Positions 10,101-18,245 of a stretch of 64,000 bases of DNA are shown here, piece after piece. A program made the position numbers and the translations under genes. The notes under the pieces are model-generated. The model did not search any database. It was not told the origin of the DNA and worked only from the letters and a program-made list of their open reading frames with translations. How positions within the stretch are numbered: position 1 is the first letter of the stretch; every line of letters begins with the position of its first letter. Origin of the DNA: Treponema medium (GTDB taxonomy: Bacteria > Spirochaetota > Spirochaetia > Treponematales > Treponemataceae); NCBI RefSeq assembly GCF_017161265.1, contig NZ_CP031393.1, positions 1,488,001-1,552,000 on the forward strand. The letters are read 5' to 3'.

Positions 10101-10574
10101 ATGATTACCGGCATCCGTCCCTATCAGACTAAAAACGGTAAATGGATGGGCTTCGGCACCTTTGAAGACCGTACCGGAACCATCGATTTAACCTTCTTTT
10201 CCAAGGTGTGGGAAGAAAACCGCGCCAATGCGCTGCCTGAAACAGTGTGCGGCCTTATCGGGAAAGTAGATTGCTCGCGCGATACGCCGTCGTTTATCGT
10301 TGAATCGATGGTGAGCATCGATGAGCTGAAAGAGCGTTCGATTAAAGAGGTGCACCTTGAGCTTGATCCGCTCATCGAAACCGATTTACAGTTCCAGCCG
10401 CTCAAGGATTTCCTCTTCGGCGCGCAAGGCACCTGCGATATTTTTATCCATATTACCGATAACGATACCGTCTATCAGGTGAAGGGCTCTTCACAGCTGA
10501 AAGTATCCTCTTCCGATGAATTTATCGAACAGCTGGGGAAGCAATCTGGGGTTCTTCAAGTCTGGAAAGAATAG
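7143..10574 (+). CDS. dnaE: DNA polymerase III alpha subunit
   Basis: 1143 residues, the usual length for a DnaE1-type replicative polymerase. The N-terminal PHP domain begins HLHVHSDYSLLDGA; the polymerase core has the catalytic acidic motif PDFDVDFC near residue 400, preceded by GPGRGSGAGS; later come the YRPGPM block, the GYGFNKSHAAAYS fingers motif and a helix-hairpin-helix region (LLGIKGVGEQAA). A C-terminal OB domain is seen at YTIVGMITGIRPYQTKNGK. It catalyses chromosome replication in the Pol III core. It is monocistronic here: the stop codon is followed immediately by a palindromic repeat. The start is supported by the conserved N-terminus and by the promoter geometry just upstream. 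Confidence 0.97.
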   Translation: MPQDFVHLHVHSDYSLLDGASSIKQLVTTAKSLGQTALALTDHGNMFAALRFFRECKAQGIKPVIGCEVYVANGSRFAKPENTNTGVRKYFHLILLAETETGYRNLMVLCSKGYTEGMYYKPRIDEELLTQYSEGLICLSACLAGELPSLLLQGKKAEAEAHVRRYRSIFGINNYFIELQKHGIADEEKVAPMLIEMARKIGVPMVVTNDAHYAEQKDAVAQDILLCIGTKKNRSDTNRMKFETDQFYLKSAEEMEQLFPGYPEMLSNTCRIAERCNFEIPQPGPLLPVYQIPEDFATKEEYITHLVHEGLKKRYNPVTEEMTQRADYELGIIMKMDFVGYFLIVWDFINWAKEHGIPVGPGRGSGAGSIVAYAMRITDIDPLKYKLLFERFLNPERISMPDFDVDFCFERRQEVIDYVRRKYGDESVGQIITFGTLKPKAAIKDVGRVLEIPLGEVNAITKMMPSDPKLTFEKAFADVPELAEMRSDPRYTELFSIAEKLEDLNRNTSLHAAGIVIGKTKLTDYVPLYKDSKTGKTASQFTMDLIEDCGLVKMDFLGLKTLTLIKHTEDLIKKRGGEYANFSIAQIDEQDAATFKMLGEGKSAAVFQFESQGMQNILKRAKPDKIEDLIALNALYRPGPMAYIDQFIESKFDASKIQYPDPCLEDILSETYGVIVYQEQVMQVAQRIGGYSLGQADLLRRAMGKKKKEVMEKEKTRFIEGAVKNNFKEKDADRIFEILIPFAGYGFNKSHAAAYSVLAYQTAYLKANFPAEFMAANLTNEITSTDKLPEYISEANKMGLALHAPDINTSEEYFSVYEGDIVFGLLGIKGVGEQAARDIVAERTAHGPYKSFIDFLDRLDLHTVNKKNLEVLIKTGCFDKLGQNRSELLDNLEAAMAFSAQKKAGSAVGQTSLFEDTGIKEFSDFTFKQVNDLPQKEKLRIEKELMGFYISGHPLDEYKKAIDRSATLELINFRRAQKEKLYTIVGMITGIRPYQTKNGKWMGFGTFEDRTGTIDLTFFSKVWEENRANALPETVCGLIGKVDCSRDTPSFIVESMVSIDELKERSIKEVHLELDPLIETDLQFQPLKDFLFGAQGTCDIFIHITDNDTVYQVKGSSQLKVSSSDEFIEQLGKQSGVLQVWKE

Positions 10575-10697
10575 CTTTTGCAAATATGCGGGGCATCTAC
10601 TGCGTTGCTGCGCAAAAATTAATCCTCAACGTATCAAAGATACGCCTGCGGTTAATTTTTGCTCGCGCCTTGTATCTGTACCGCCTATTTGCAAAAG
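10575..10697. repeat. Palindromic repeat family B, copy 1
   Basis: A 123-bp element that begins on the base after the dnaE stop. Its ends are perfect 12-bp inverted repeats (CTTTTGCAAATA and TATTTGCAAAAG). The inside carries a second inverted segment, with AAAAATTAA and TTAATTTTT arms around a GTATC/GATAC stem. Copies of the same design lie at 13818, 17337, 33794, 62715 and, truncated, at 58247. Confidence 0.85.
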
Positions 10698-10740
10698 GCT
10701 TACGGCAAAAATATGCATACCGTCTACGGCGTCGCATCAT

Positions 10741-10962
10741 TAAAAGTGTACGTCCGTGTACACTTTTCATGGCGAATTTCGGCAAAGCCGAAATATCGCT
10801 TCTGTTTAAACCAGCGGCATCCGTGTCAACGTTTAAGCGGCATTGCCGCTTAAACTTGCAAGTTTTGCCGAGGGCAAAACGTTGCTACTGAAAATCCTCA
10901 ACATATCAGAACGCCTCTTTAGTCTGCGGGGATATTAAAGAAAATAATTAATGCGTTTACCC
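10741..10962. repeat. Family C hairpin block and a family A right-end remnant
   Basis: A run of consecutive hairpins: a stem around GTCCGTG at about 10745-10768, a GATTTCGG-type stem (CGAATTTCGG / CCGAAATATCG), a TTTAAGCGG/CCGCTTAAA stem and a GTTTTGCC/GGCAAAAC stem ending near 10893. The family A right end (TCTGCGGGG ... AATGCGTTTACCC) follows at about 10922-10962. No gene is seen between dnaE and the fragment at 10982. Confidence 0.7.
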
Positions 10963-10981
10963 TGTGTGCGAAAGGTTGTAG

Positions 10982-11128
10982 TTTATAAAAAGATGGCCTA
11001 TACCTTTATTGTATAAGGAAGCAGGCGTTCCGCTTCGCGATGCAAAAAATGCTGCAAAAGAATTTGCCCAGTTAAGCTCCAAGGTTCTGACGTGGTCAAA
11101 TCTGGAAGAGCAAAACACCGGTAAATAA
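10982..11128 (+). pseudogene. Start-less coding fragment of unknown family
   Basis: A 48-codon frame without an initiation codon reads KEAGVPLRDAKNAAKEFAQL and ends TAA at 11126-11128. Its amino-acid make-up looks like genuine helical coding sequence, and it sits directly after a truncated repeat, so it may be the tail of a gene whose front was lost. I do not recognise the family. From 11129 to 11262 I see nothing further. Confidence 0.3.
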
Positions 11129-11262
11129 TTGGGTACAAAGCCAAAACGGCTGTGTAATCGAAATGCAGTTTAAACCGTTCTGAGTAATCAACAGCCCCCA
11201 ACGGAGAACGCTGGGGGGATTACTCTACTCTCCGCACAAATAAATTGTAAAATTCGCCTTGT

Positions 11263-13020
11263 TTACTTTTCCCCAAGGAGTTGTTTTAATTCCTGTATCT
11301 CTGCAACCAGTTTTGAGCGCTGAATATTCTGATATTGCTTGGGCAGCATCTCTTTACTGGTACACTCGAGTACGGCGACTAAATTCTGTAATTCAATATC
11401 ATAGGGATAGGATGGCGGGATAAAATCGTCGATTGTCTGTTCGATATCTTCTGCTGTCAACATCATACGGTTGTCAGCACTTGCATTCATTTTCGACCTA
11501 ACCAAAATGGCCTCAATGTCCGCACCGGATATAGGAAATTTCAGTTTTCTATTGATAATATTAGAAAAAGAAATATCTTTTGTTTTAATTTTCAGCTTTC
11601 GTTGCAGCGTTTCAAAAATCTCAACTTTTTCTGTCAACGTTTCAGGATAAAACAGCGCTAAGTGTTCCTCTGCTCTTCCTTGCCGTTTTAAGTCTATCGG
11701 CAATAAATCGGGACGGCTGGTAATTAAAAACCAGATGATTTTTCCGCGGTAATCGGTGTTGCCCATAAAGTTTGCAATTTGCGCAAATACGCGGGAGGAA
11801 CCGACACCATCCTGCATTTTACGGTTTCCTAAAACGGCATCCGCTTCATCGATCATCACGGCAACAGGCGCCATTGCTCGCAGAATATTCAGCACTTTTT
11901 CTAAATTCGATTCGGTTGTCCCCTGCCATTGTGTGTGAAAATTTTTAAGCCGCACCATCGGGATGCCGATTTCTCCGGCAAATGCCGAAACGAGGAAAGA
12001 CTTACCCGTACCGATCGGCCCGGAAATTAAATAGCCCATTGGGAGTACATCGGTTCTTCCCTGTTTGAGCGCCTTTGCCATCGACTTAAAGCGCTTTTTT
12101 ACAAATTCATGCCCTGCAATAAATGAGAGATCATGTTCTGTTTCCAAAAATTCCAGTAAGCCGCCCGCTTCATTTTCGATAATTTCCTGCTTTTTTTTGC
12201 GGAGATATTCAAACGTAATCGGCACATCTTCGTTATATGATTCTTTTGCCAGCTGATTAAGGTTTAATAAATTTAATCCCGACGTCAGTTTTCCGACCCG
12301 TTCAGCATTGAGGAGCCGCTCCAACAACAGCTCTTCCTTATTCTGCAAATACGTTAAAAAATGAATACGGATTGCTTCCGATGGGAGCGGGATAGCGACT
12401 TTGACCGTTGAAGGAGAGGCGACAAGCCGTGAGTTCACGTCGGCAAGGTTCTCGGTCAACATAACAATCGAAATATCTTCATTTGTAAACTGAGGATCGT
12501 GAGACCATCGGTTCAAGGTAACCAAACAGTAACGGTCGACTGCATCAAGGTTCCCTATTTCCTCCGCAGGGATAACCGTTTCCGCATAATCGATAATAAG
12601 CACCATTCTACGGCCGCTGCCCATATTCAGCGTAAAATAGCGTTCAAGGTATGCAAAGGCTTTAACGGGATCGCGGGAATAAAAATCTTCGATGGGGACT
12701 TCGGGATAGCGGCTGTGCATTGTTGCAATATAGGTCTGCTCCATCTCTTGCATACAAAAAGACACTCCGCTCGATTTATCGTAAAATACGATAATATCCT
12801 TATTACCGAAAATAACTTCCGAAATATAGTCCCATATCTTTACAAAAACGAAATGAGCACTTGCCCGATGATTATGCGGTAAAAAATCACGGATATTACC
12901 ATGTACAAAATAAAGGTTGACCGTTTCGGTACAATATTTGGTTGCAAGCTCCTGTGCCCACGGAGGCAAATCGTGGATAAGCTCGCTATTGTATTTAATC
13001 AGTTTTTTTCCCGAAGACAA
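11263..13020 (-). CDS. AAA+ ATPase
   Basis: 585 residues from a TTG start at 13020 with an AGGGGGG ribosome site about nine bases upstream. The C-terminal half is a complete AAA+ module: Walker A GPIGTGKS near residue 335, Walker B VAVMIDEAD near 395, then a sensor region (FLITSRPDLL) and an arginine-rich QGRAEEH. The N-terminal half (PWAQELATKYC, FVHGNIRDF) is conserved-looking but lacks a Walker A, so it may be a degenerate second AAA module or a substrate domain. No adapter, protease or MoxR partner lies next to it. It is probably a soluble remodelling ATPase; its client is unknown. The last line of the protein is coiled (EIQELKQLLGEK). Confidence 0.75.
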   Translation of the reverse strand: MSSGKKLIKYNSELIHDLPPWAQELATKYCTETVNLYFVHGNIRDFLPHNHRASAHFVFVKIWDYISEVIFGNKDIIVFYDKSSGVSFCMQEMEQTYIATMHSRYPEVPIEDFYSRDPVKAFAYLERYFTLNMGSGRRMVLIIDYAETVIPAEEIGNLDAVDRYCLVTLNRWSHDPQFTNEDISIVMLTENLADVNSRLVASPSTVKVAIPLPSEAIRIHFLTYLQNKEELLLERLLNAERVGKLTSGLNLLNLNQLAKESYNEDVPITFEYLRKKKQEIIENEAGGLLEFLETEHDLSFIAGHEFVKKRFKSMAKALKQGRTDVLPMGYLISGPIGTGKSFLVSAFAGEIGIPMVRLKNFHTQWQGTTESNLEKVLNILRAMAPVAVMIDEADAVLGNRKMQDGVGSSRVFAQIANFMGNTDYRGKIIWFLITSRPDLLPIDLKRQGRAEEHLALFYPETLTEKVEIFETLQRKLKIKTKDISFSNIINRKLKFPISGADIEAILVRSKMNASADNRMMLTAEDIEQTIDDFIPPSYPYDIELQNLVAVLECTSKEMLPKQYQNIQRSKLVAEIQELKQLLGEK

Positions 13021-13104
13021 TTTCCCATCCCCCCTCTTCTATAATACCATATACAAAAACCGATAAAAACACAATAGAAATGCGGAGGCTATTCGGACAG
13101 GTTC

Positions 13105-13695
13105 CTAGATGATTTTTATCACTTTAAACTGAAATAACAGAGAACCGACAAAAAGGCCAAGCACAATACGAAGTAAAAGAATCATAAGAATCGTCAAGAT
13201 CAGTCGAGTGCGATACTGCAGCGGTTTTCGCGGAAAGAAACCGGTAACCTTCGCAATAACGGGGCTTAAAAATTTATCCAAGTTATACCAAAACGGAGAG
13301 CTGTTTGACGAACCGAAAAGATCGTACCCCAGCCGGATAATCAAGAAAATGATCAGCAGGTTGAGCATAAAACCGATAAACGACCATACCAGTTGTATGA
13401 TGCTCACAAATACTACCCAAAGAGAAATCGTCCCAGTCGCAAGGATGGAAGTGATAAGCTGCGCTGCAATGGACAATATACCGAGCGACAAAATAGGTGA
13501 AAAATCGACCATACCAATGCGGGTAAATCTGAAGCGTCTAAACCAATTCAGATAAGGATCGCAGATGGATGACAACACCCTGCCAAATGATGAATACGCC
13601 GCAGAAGGAACCCACGACAACAAAATTTTAATAAAGCACAAAAAGAGATAGGCATTGATAAGCTGCCTAACAGTTAATAATAATGAACGCATCAT
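13105..13695 (-). CDS. YggT family integral membrane protein
   Basis: 196 residues with several hydrophobic segments. The YggT signature FIKILLSWVPSAAYSSFGRV followed by SICDPYLNWFRRFRF appears at residues about 20-55, and a second related half (FLSPVIAKVTGFFPRKPLQYRTRL) near the C-terminus, so the protein is a tandem YggT arrangement. GAGGAG precedes the ATG. YggT proteins are inner-membrane proteins linked in other bacteria to osmotic tolerance, division or secretion; the precise role is unsettled. It is encoded 84 bases downstream of the AAA+ ATPase start, on the same strand. Confidence 0.8.
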   Translation of the reverse strand: MMRSLLLTVRQLINAYLFLCFIKILLSWVPSAAYSSFGRVLSSICDPYLNWFRRFRFTRIGMVDFSPILSLGILSIAAQLITSILATGTISLWVVFVSIIQLVWSFIGFMLNLLIIFLIIRLGYDLFGSSNSSPFWYNLDKFLSPVIAKVTGFFPRKPLQYRTRLILTILMILLLRIVLGLFVGSLLFQFKVIKII

Positions 13696-13817
13696 AGCAG
13701 GCTCCTCACATCAATCGACAATCTTTTGCCGATTAGCATTTCCGTATAACATACTGATTAAAATTCAAACCGTAAAGCCCCTAGCGACGAAGTAATAAAT
13801 GCCTCGCCTTTCCAGCG

Positions 13818-14130
13818 CTTTTGCAAATAGCCTGTCCAGAAGTGTACTTCCGTGTACACTTTTTCCCGACATACATCCGTGTATGTCGGGAAAAGACGAG
13901 TTTTGTGCACGCACAAAACTCGCTGCTGATTAGCACCCCGTCCCTCCATGGACGCATTGATGGCGAGTTTTTGCGGAGCAAAAACGTCGCCGTTATGTGA
14001 AACCACGGACATCCGTGTCCGTTCTGAAACTACAATGCGCGAACAAAAATAAAGCGGAGGTGTACTTGTTGTACGTCGAGCATTTATTTTTGTGTAGCAA
14101 CGCCGTAGACGGTGTGCATATTTTCAAAAG
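13818..14130. repeat. Family B repeat, copy 2, with family C hairpins nested inside
   Basis: The outer ends are CTTTTGCAAATA (13818-13829) and TATTTTCAAAAG (14119-14130). Between about 13838 and 14030 the element is split by a chain of hairpins: AGTGTACTTCCGTGTACACT, a CCCGACATAC/GTATGTCGGG stem around ATCCGTG, a GAGTTTTGTGC/GCACAAAACTC stem, CGTCCCTCCATGGACG, a GTTTTTGC/GCAAAAAC stem and CGGACATCCGTGTCCG. The right end abuts the stop codon of the nucleosidase gene. Confidence 0.8.
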
Positions 14131-14847
14131 TTATAGGAGGGCAATCGTGTGTAGTACTAGCATAGCGGAGATACGGGATGCCTCTTTTGAAAATTGCTGA
14201 TATGAGATCGCAGCAGGTTCCCCCGCATTGTCCGAGATACAGCGCAATATCACAAAGGGTATGGCGTTCATTGCGCAGGTTTGAGCAACTGCGGCACCTT
14301 CCATTTCAACGCAGTCGGCTTTAAACGTCGAGATAATCTCCTGCTTTACTGCAGGGTCTACAATAAAGCGGTCTCCCGAAGCGATGCGTCCGGCAATCAT
14401 GCTGTCGGTATTTGCAAAATCTTCCGCACGGTCGGTTTTCAGCTGCGTAAAAGTTTTTATGAAAGCGGTACGCAGACCGTCGTCTGCCTTCCAAAACGGA
14501 GACGCTGTACCGGCGATCTGCCCTTTCGCATAACCGAATACCGAAACATTCACATCATGTTGTACCGCATCGGTCGAAACAACCAAGTCGAATACATGCA
14601 AAGAATCGTTTAACCCTCCGGCAGTACCGGTGTTGATAATTATTTCCGCATGAAATTCCGAAATCAACAACTGCGTACAAATTGCCGCATTCACTTTACC
14701 GATTCCGCCGCATACACTGATAACCGTATGTGTACCGTGTTCCGCTTCATAAAACACGAGTCCGGCTCTTTCAGTCTTTTGTCCTTGCAGACTTTGCTGA
14801 ATATTTTCTATCTCTTGCTGCTCCGCCGCAAATATACCAATTCTCAT
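14131..14847 (-). CDS. mtnN: 5'-methylthioadenosine/S-adenosylhomocysteine nucleosidase
   Basis: 238 residues from the ATG at 14847, chosen because GAGGG lies six bases upstream and the protein then begins MRIGIFAAEQQEI like the family; an ATG four codons earlier has no ribosome site. The family motifs are present: VSVCGGIGKVNA, INTGTAGGL, the catalytic and ribose-binding VEMEGAAVAQTC, and RCISDNA with the active-site Asp. It hydrolyses MTA and SAH to adenine plus the thioribose or homocysteine derivative, recycling methylation by-products and feeding the AI-2 precursor. Its 3' end touches the nested repeat at 13818-14130, and its 5' side is closed by a family A element. Confidence 0.92.
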   Translation of the reverse strand: MRIGIFAAEQQEIENIQQSLQGQKTERAGLVFYEAEHGTHTVISVCGGIGKVNAAICTQLLISEFHAEIIINTGTAGGLNDSLHVFDLVVSTDAVQHDVNVSVFGYAKGQIAGTASPFWKADDGLRTAFIKTFTQLKTDRAEDFANTDSMIAGRIASGDRFIVDPAVKQEIISTFKADCVEMEGAAVAQTCAMNAIPFVILRCISDNAGEPAAISYQQFSKEASRISAMLVLHTIALL

Positions 14848-14863
14848 TTCTACCCTCATATCA

Positions 14864-15005
14864 GGGCAATCGTATCAGACTATTTTTTACTACCCCGCAG
14901 AATAAGTGAGGCTGTTCAACCAGAATTTCGCCGCTTTGCGGCTCAAATGGTCGCCCTGCCTCACTTATTCTGCGATTTTTATCTATGTGTCTGATACGAT
15001 TGCCC
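14864..15005. repeat. Family A palindromic element, copy 1 (complete)
   Basis: 142 bp with perfect 17-bp terminal inverted repeats: GGGCAATCGTATCAGAC at 14864-14880 and its complement at 14989-15005. Inside is a second inverted pair, CGCAGAATAAGTGAGG and CCTCACTTATTCTGCG, around a loop containing GTTCAACCAGAA and TCAAATGGT. It looks like a MITE: short, no coding capacity, terminal inverted repeats. It is the best-preserved member. Confidence 0.85.
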
Positions 15006-15023
15006 TTCTTCATAATATAACCT

Positions 15024-15050
15024 GCACAAAATTTTTTCAAAATTTTGTGC
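15024..15050. repeat. Family D hairpin next to family A element
   Basis: A perfect 12-bp stem GCACAAAATTTT / AAAATTTTGTGC with loop TTC. The same kind of AAATTT-rich hairpin sits just outside other family A copies, at 32385-32411 and 33982-34009. It may act as a terminator; no long T tract follows. Confidence 0.7.
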
Positions 15051-15110
15051 AAAAGGAAAGCAATCGCTTAACTTTCGGAGCGGTTGCTCTGATTTTTATC
15101 CTCTCACTCG

Positions 15111-15842
15111 TTAGAATTCTTCGACGGTTCCGTTTGAGCGGCTTAAAAAGACGCGCGGCTGTTTTTGGGTAAAAAATCCGTTTTCGATAATGCCGGGTAT
15201 GGCATTTAATTCGCTTTCCAATTTAGCGGGATTGATTTTTGCATTGGGCGGCCATTTTATATCCATGATGAAGTTTCCGTTATCGGTGATAACCGGCCCC
15301 TTTTTCCGGATACCGTCACGGATAATCATCGAAACGCCGTAGATTTCAAGTTTTTTCATAATACTGAGCCGTGCTTCCGGTACAATTTCGATGGGGAGCG
15401 GAAAATGTATGCCCAATGTTTTGACGCTTTTTGTTTCATCGCCGATAACAACGAACAGTTCGCTGTTATACGCAATAATTTTTTCACGCAGCAAAGCCGC
15501 CCCGCCGCCTTTAATCAGATTTTTTTTAGGATCAATCTCATCCGCTCCATCGATCGTAAGATCTAACGATCCGTTAATTCGTCCCGAACTGAGGGAAAAA
15601 ATGGGAATGTTGAATTCCTCGCACGCTATCGATGTCTGAAAACTGGTGGGAACGGCGGCGATGTCTTTTAGCTTCCCTTTTGCAATATACTCAGCCAAGC
15701 GTTTTACTGCAGGCATCGCAGTAGAGCCGGTTCCAAGACCGATCTTCATGCCGGAATGGATGAGCCCTTCGGAAATCAGTTTGTCAATAGCAGCGTGTGC
15801 AACCAATACTTTTTGATCTTCAACACTTATCGTATTACTCAT
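15111..15842 (-). CDS. rpiA: Ribose-5-phosphate isomerase A
   Basis: 243 residues from the ATG at 15842; GGAGG lies just upstream and the upstream in-frame extension has no family similarity. Motifs of RpiA: GLGTGSTA (phosphate loop), [35 protein letters not shown] with the catalytic Asp and Glu, VIGDETKSV, and NGNFIMD. It interconverts ribose 5-phosphate and ribulose 5-phosphate in the pentose phosphate pathway, which supplies erythrose 4-phosphate for the shikimate pathway encoded just upstream. Its start overlaps the end of the aroDE gene by 8 bases, and its ribosome site lies inside that gene, so translation is coupled. Confidence 0.96.
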   Translation of the reverse strand: MSNTISVEDQKVLVAHAAIDKLISEGLIHSGMKIGLGTGSTAMPAVKRLAEYIAKGKLKDIAAVPTSFQTSIACEEFNIPIFSLSSGRINGSLDLTIDGADEIDPKKNLIKGGGAALLREKIIAYNSELFVVIGDETKSVKTLGIHFPLPIEIVPEARLSIMKKLEIYGVSMIIRDGIRKKGPVITDNGNFIMDIKWPPNAKINPAKLESELNAIPGIIENGFFTQKQPRVFLSRSNGTVEEF

Positions 15843-17310
15843 AGGAACCTCCTGTAAATAGTTCAAATTGTTTATATGCTTGGTAGCGAAGCATATTGTA
15901 TCCGTTACAAATATCGCAGCCGGCAGCTTCGGCACGTTTTAAGAGCGCGGTTTTTTCGGGAGTATAGATAACGTCGAATACCTTTTCGGCGCCCGAAAAA
16001 CTGTAAAATTCAAGCGGATCTTCATCCTCATGCATACCGACGGAGGTCGCCTGTATAATAATGTCGGAATATTTTTTAAGTATACGGACAGAGGCTAAGT
16101 CCGATACCGCCCATCGAAAGTTATATCGTTCTGCCAGCTGTTTTGCTTTTTCCGCAGAACGGCCGAAAACACAGGCTTTCCCATGCAGTAGATGTAGGGC
16201 ATTGGCGATTGCGTGCGCCGCTCCGCCGGTACCGATAATAGCAACATGTTTAAATCTCAGGCTCTGAACGTGCAAAAATTCTTGCAAAGCCCGCGAAAAA
16301 CCGTCGATATCGGTATTGAAGCCCCGTCGTTTGCCGCCGTCAAACAGTACCGTATTCACTGCACCGCAGGCAGTCGAAGCAGGCCCGATCGAATCCAAAA
16401 AAGGAATAATATCGAATTTAAACGGATGAGTAACCGAGAGCCCTGCTATTCCGGTACAATCGGCAAATGGAATAACTTCCTTGCTGTCTGCGGCCGAAAT
16501 TGGGATATAAACGGCGTTGATATTTTTTCGTGTAAAACCGCTGTTGTGAATAGCAGGACTGAGACTCCTTGTCGTATCTGTACCGACGACCCCGTATATG
16601 CGTGTTTCGTCATTTATTGTGCGAAAGCGATACAGCTCATTGAGCGTAATAGGATCGATGAATTCTTGTTCCAAATGATGTTGTATAATATATTCCCGCG
16701 GCATGGTATATACAATTGGAGAATGCAGTTTTGCCGCTAAAATACGAGAAGGAATACCGTACTTGCCCATCGCAATCAAGATATTTTGTCCGTTAAACTG
16801 CGGTGCTTGTTTGAAAAGCGCCGTTACATCTGCAAGGTTATCGGCCTTATATGCAATTTTTACAATTTCTTCGTCCGTCCGCCGAATTTCGCGTATTTTA
16901 GCAGCGATGTCTTTAATCGGAGTTTTGATACTGTGAACACTGCGGATAATACCGATATTAAAGGCTTGCGCTGCTTCTTCCAAACTTGGCGCCTGCACAT
17001 CGGATTCGAGGTCGAGATATGCAAAATTATTAAGCGGTTCGGTATCCGCAAAGGCGAGGCCGCGGGCAAACAGTGTGATACGGGAGCCTTCCCCGCCTTT
17101 GAATGCTCCGCCGTCCAGAAATCTGCGTATGGTTAAAATAGCCGGTATATGCGCAAGCTTCGGGAACATACGGATATGCAGCAGCTCCTGCGGATCAAGA
17201 AAATCTGCCCGCAGTTCGACAATATTGATCCACGGACGGTACCGTTCGATCAGCTGAATGTTCTTGTCGATTGTATTTTCCGTCAATACAAGGCATATTT
17301 TAGGTACCAT
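15835..17310 (-). CDS. aroDE: 3-dehydroquinate dehydratase / shikimate dehydrogenase fusion
   Basis: 491 residues from the ATG at 17310 ([13 protein letters not shown]); a farther upstream frame runs into a repeat. Residues about 1-230 are a type I dehydroquinase: [15 protein letters not shown] with the catalytic His, VKIAYKADN with the Schiff-base Lys. Residues about 240-491 are Aro[23 protein letters not shown] with the shikimate-binding Lys, [14 protein letters not shown] with the catalytic Asp, and a Rossmann loop [10 protein letters not shown]. It performs steps three and four of chorismate synthesis in one polypeptide, an arrangement known from plants and some bacteria. It ends 8 bases inside rpiA. 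Confidence 0.95.
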   Translation of the reverse strand: MVPKICLVLTENTIDKNIQLIERYRPWINIVELRADFLDPQELLHIRMFPKLAHIPAILTIRRFLDGGAFKGGEGSRITLFARGLAFADTEPLNNFAYLDLESDVQAPSLEEAAQAFNIGIIRSVHSIKTPIKDIAAKIREIRRTDEEIVKIAYKADNLADVTALFKQAPQFNGQNILIAMGKYGIPSRILAAKLHSPIVYTMPREYIIQHHLEQEFIDPITLNELYRFRTINDETRIYGVVGTDTTRSLSPAIHNSGFTRKNINAVYIPISAADSKEVIPFADCTGIAGLSVTHPFKFDIIPFLDSIGPASTACGAVNTVLFDGGKRRGFNTDIDGFSRALQEFLHVQSLRFKHVAIIGTGGAAHAIANALHLLHGKACVFGRSAEKAKQLAERYNFRWAVSDLASVRILKKYSDIIIQATSVGMHEDEDPLEFYSFSGAEKVFDVIYTPEKTALLKRAEAAGCDICNGYNMLRYQAYKQFELFTGGSYE

Positions 17311-17336
17311 ACCAGCAGTATAGCACAAAGCGCGTC

Positions 17337-17459
17337 CTTTTGAAAATATACGGTGCATCTGCGTTGTCGCTTCACAAAAAACAGTCCTCGACGTACAGTA
17401 AGTACGCCTGCGGGTGTTTTTTGTGCGCTCCTAGCATCTGCATCGTCTATTTTCAAAAG
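17337..17459. repeat. Family B repeat, copy 3 (complete)
   Basis: 123 bp, exactly the length of copy 1, with 12-bp inverted ends CTTTTGAAAATA and TATTTTCAAAAG. The inside reads CACAAAAAACAGTCC...TGCGGGTGTTTTTTGTG around a GTACAGTAAGTAC core. It covers the area just upstream of the aroDE start codon. Confidence 0.85.
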
Positions 17460-17469
17460 ACTTACGGAA

Positions 17470-17690
17470 GGGCTATTCAAAATCGCCACGGATGGCGGTG
17501 GTGCTAAACAGTAGCGAGTTTTTCGCTAGAAAAACTCGACGTTGACCAGTGTACAAGGACGTACACTGATCAACAGCGCCACGGATGGACGGGAAATAAA
17601 ACGAGAGCGATGTTTTTGCTTGGCAAAAACTCGCCGTCAGCGAATGTACTCAGGATGTACATTCGCTGACAGGGCATCTAATCGAATTTT
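17470..17690. repeat. Family C hairpin block
   Basis: A chain of hairpins with unrelated stems: CGCCACGGATGGCG, a GAGTTTTTC/GAAAAACTC stem, a TTGACCAGTGTAC / GTACACTGATCAA stem around AAGGAC, CGCCACGGATGG, a GTTTTTGC/GCAAAAAC stem, and a GTCAGCGAATGTAC / GTACATTCGCTGAC stem around TCAGGAT. Most loops contain TCCNTG or its complement. From 17690 to the hairpin at 17784 I see no gene. Confidence 0.75.
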
Positions 17691-17783
17691 TTTCAGATAC
17701 CCCGATGTGTTAGTATGCGAACTATTCGTTTTACAGAAAAAGTATATATTTATAGCAACGTAATTGGGTGAATTTTTAATTAC

Positions 17784-17820
17784 AGGGTATCTCTCAAAAC
17801 ATCTGTTTTTAGAGGTTTCC
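17784..17820. repeat. CTCTAAAAAC-type hairpin (family E) upstream of grdX
   Basis: GGTATCTCTCAAAACA pairs imperfectly with TGTTTTTAGAGGTTTCC. The motif (CCTCTAAAAAC / GTTTTTAGAGG) recurs in at least seven other gaps in the window. Here it lies 20 bases ahead of the grdX start, inside the likely leader. Confidence 0.5.
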
Positions 17821-17840
17821 TACGATGAAAAGGTATTAAT

Positions 17841-18230
17841 TTGATTGTAACAAATAATAACTTAATTCCCGCTCCCGATATATTTGTAGAAGGAGATTAT
17901 TATAGCGTTCTTTTACAGGCTCGCGACTTAGTGTACGAGGGGCATGAACTGTTAATGCATCCTTTATTTGCAAGCATCCGTATGTTACTAAGTCCTGTAA
18001 AAACATTAATATTATCGGATATAAAAAAATCAATGAAAGAAAATGAAAATTCTTTAGTCATAATAGGAGAAGCCATTCTAAAATATAAAAACCTTATTAA
18101 AAACAGAACATGTGATTTCGAACATATTGATGATTATAAAATACTCGATTTACAGTTGTTTAATCATGCTCAAAGCGAGCTGGGAATGTCACAAAAGTCG
18201 GGTGCTTTCGAGACAGACCTAATTTTATAG
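17841..18230 (+). CDS. grdX: GrdX family protein
   Basis: 129 residues from a TTG codon at 17841 with GAAAAGG seven bases upstream. The N-terminal MIVTNN, the segment VLLQARDLVYEGHELLMHPL and the following ...SPVKTLILS match the small GrdX proteins encoded at glycine, sarcosine and betaine reductase loci. GrdX has no proven biochemical function; it is a locus marker. It ends directly before grdE with no gap, so it is in the same operon. No other gene of the reductase (grdA, grdC, grdD, trxAB) is present nearby, so those components must be encoded elsewhere. Confidence 0.85.
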   Translation: MIVTNNNLIPAPDIFVEGDYYSVLLQARDLVYEGHELLMHPLFASIRMLLSPVKTLILSDIKKSMKENENSLVIIGEAILKYKNLIKNRTCDFEHIDDYKILDLQLFNHAQSELGMSQKSGAFETDLIL

Positions 18231-18245
18231 ATGGAGGTGCGGTAC

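Noticed and set aside
13758-14012. Short ORFs across the hairpin blocks (also around 17542, 32129, 44395, 57900)
   Set aside because: They run through self-complementary repeats, lack ribosome sites and are open on both strands because of palindromy.
15843-15935. Longer N-terminus for RpiA
   Set aside because: The extension lies inside aroDE in another frame, has no RpiA similarity, and GGAGG sits directly before the ATG at 15842.
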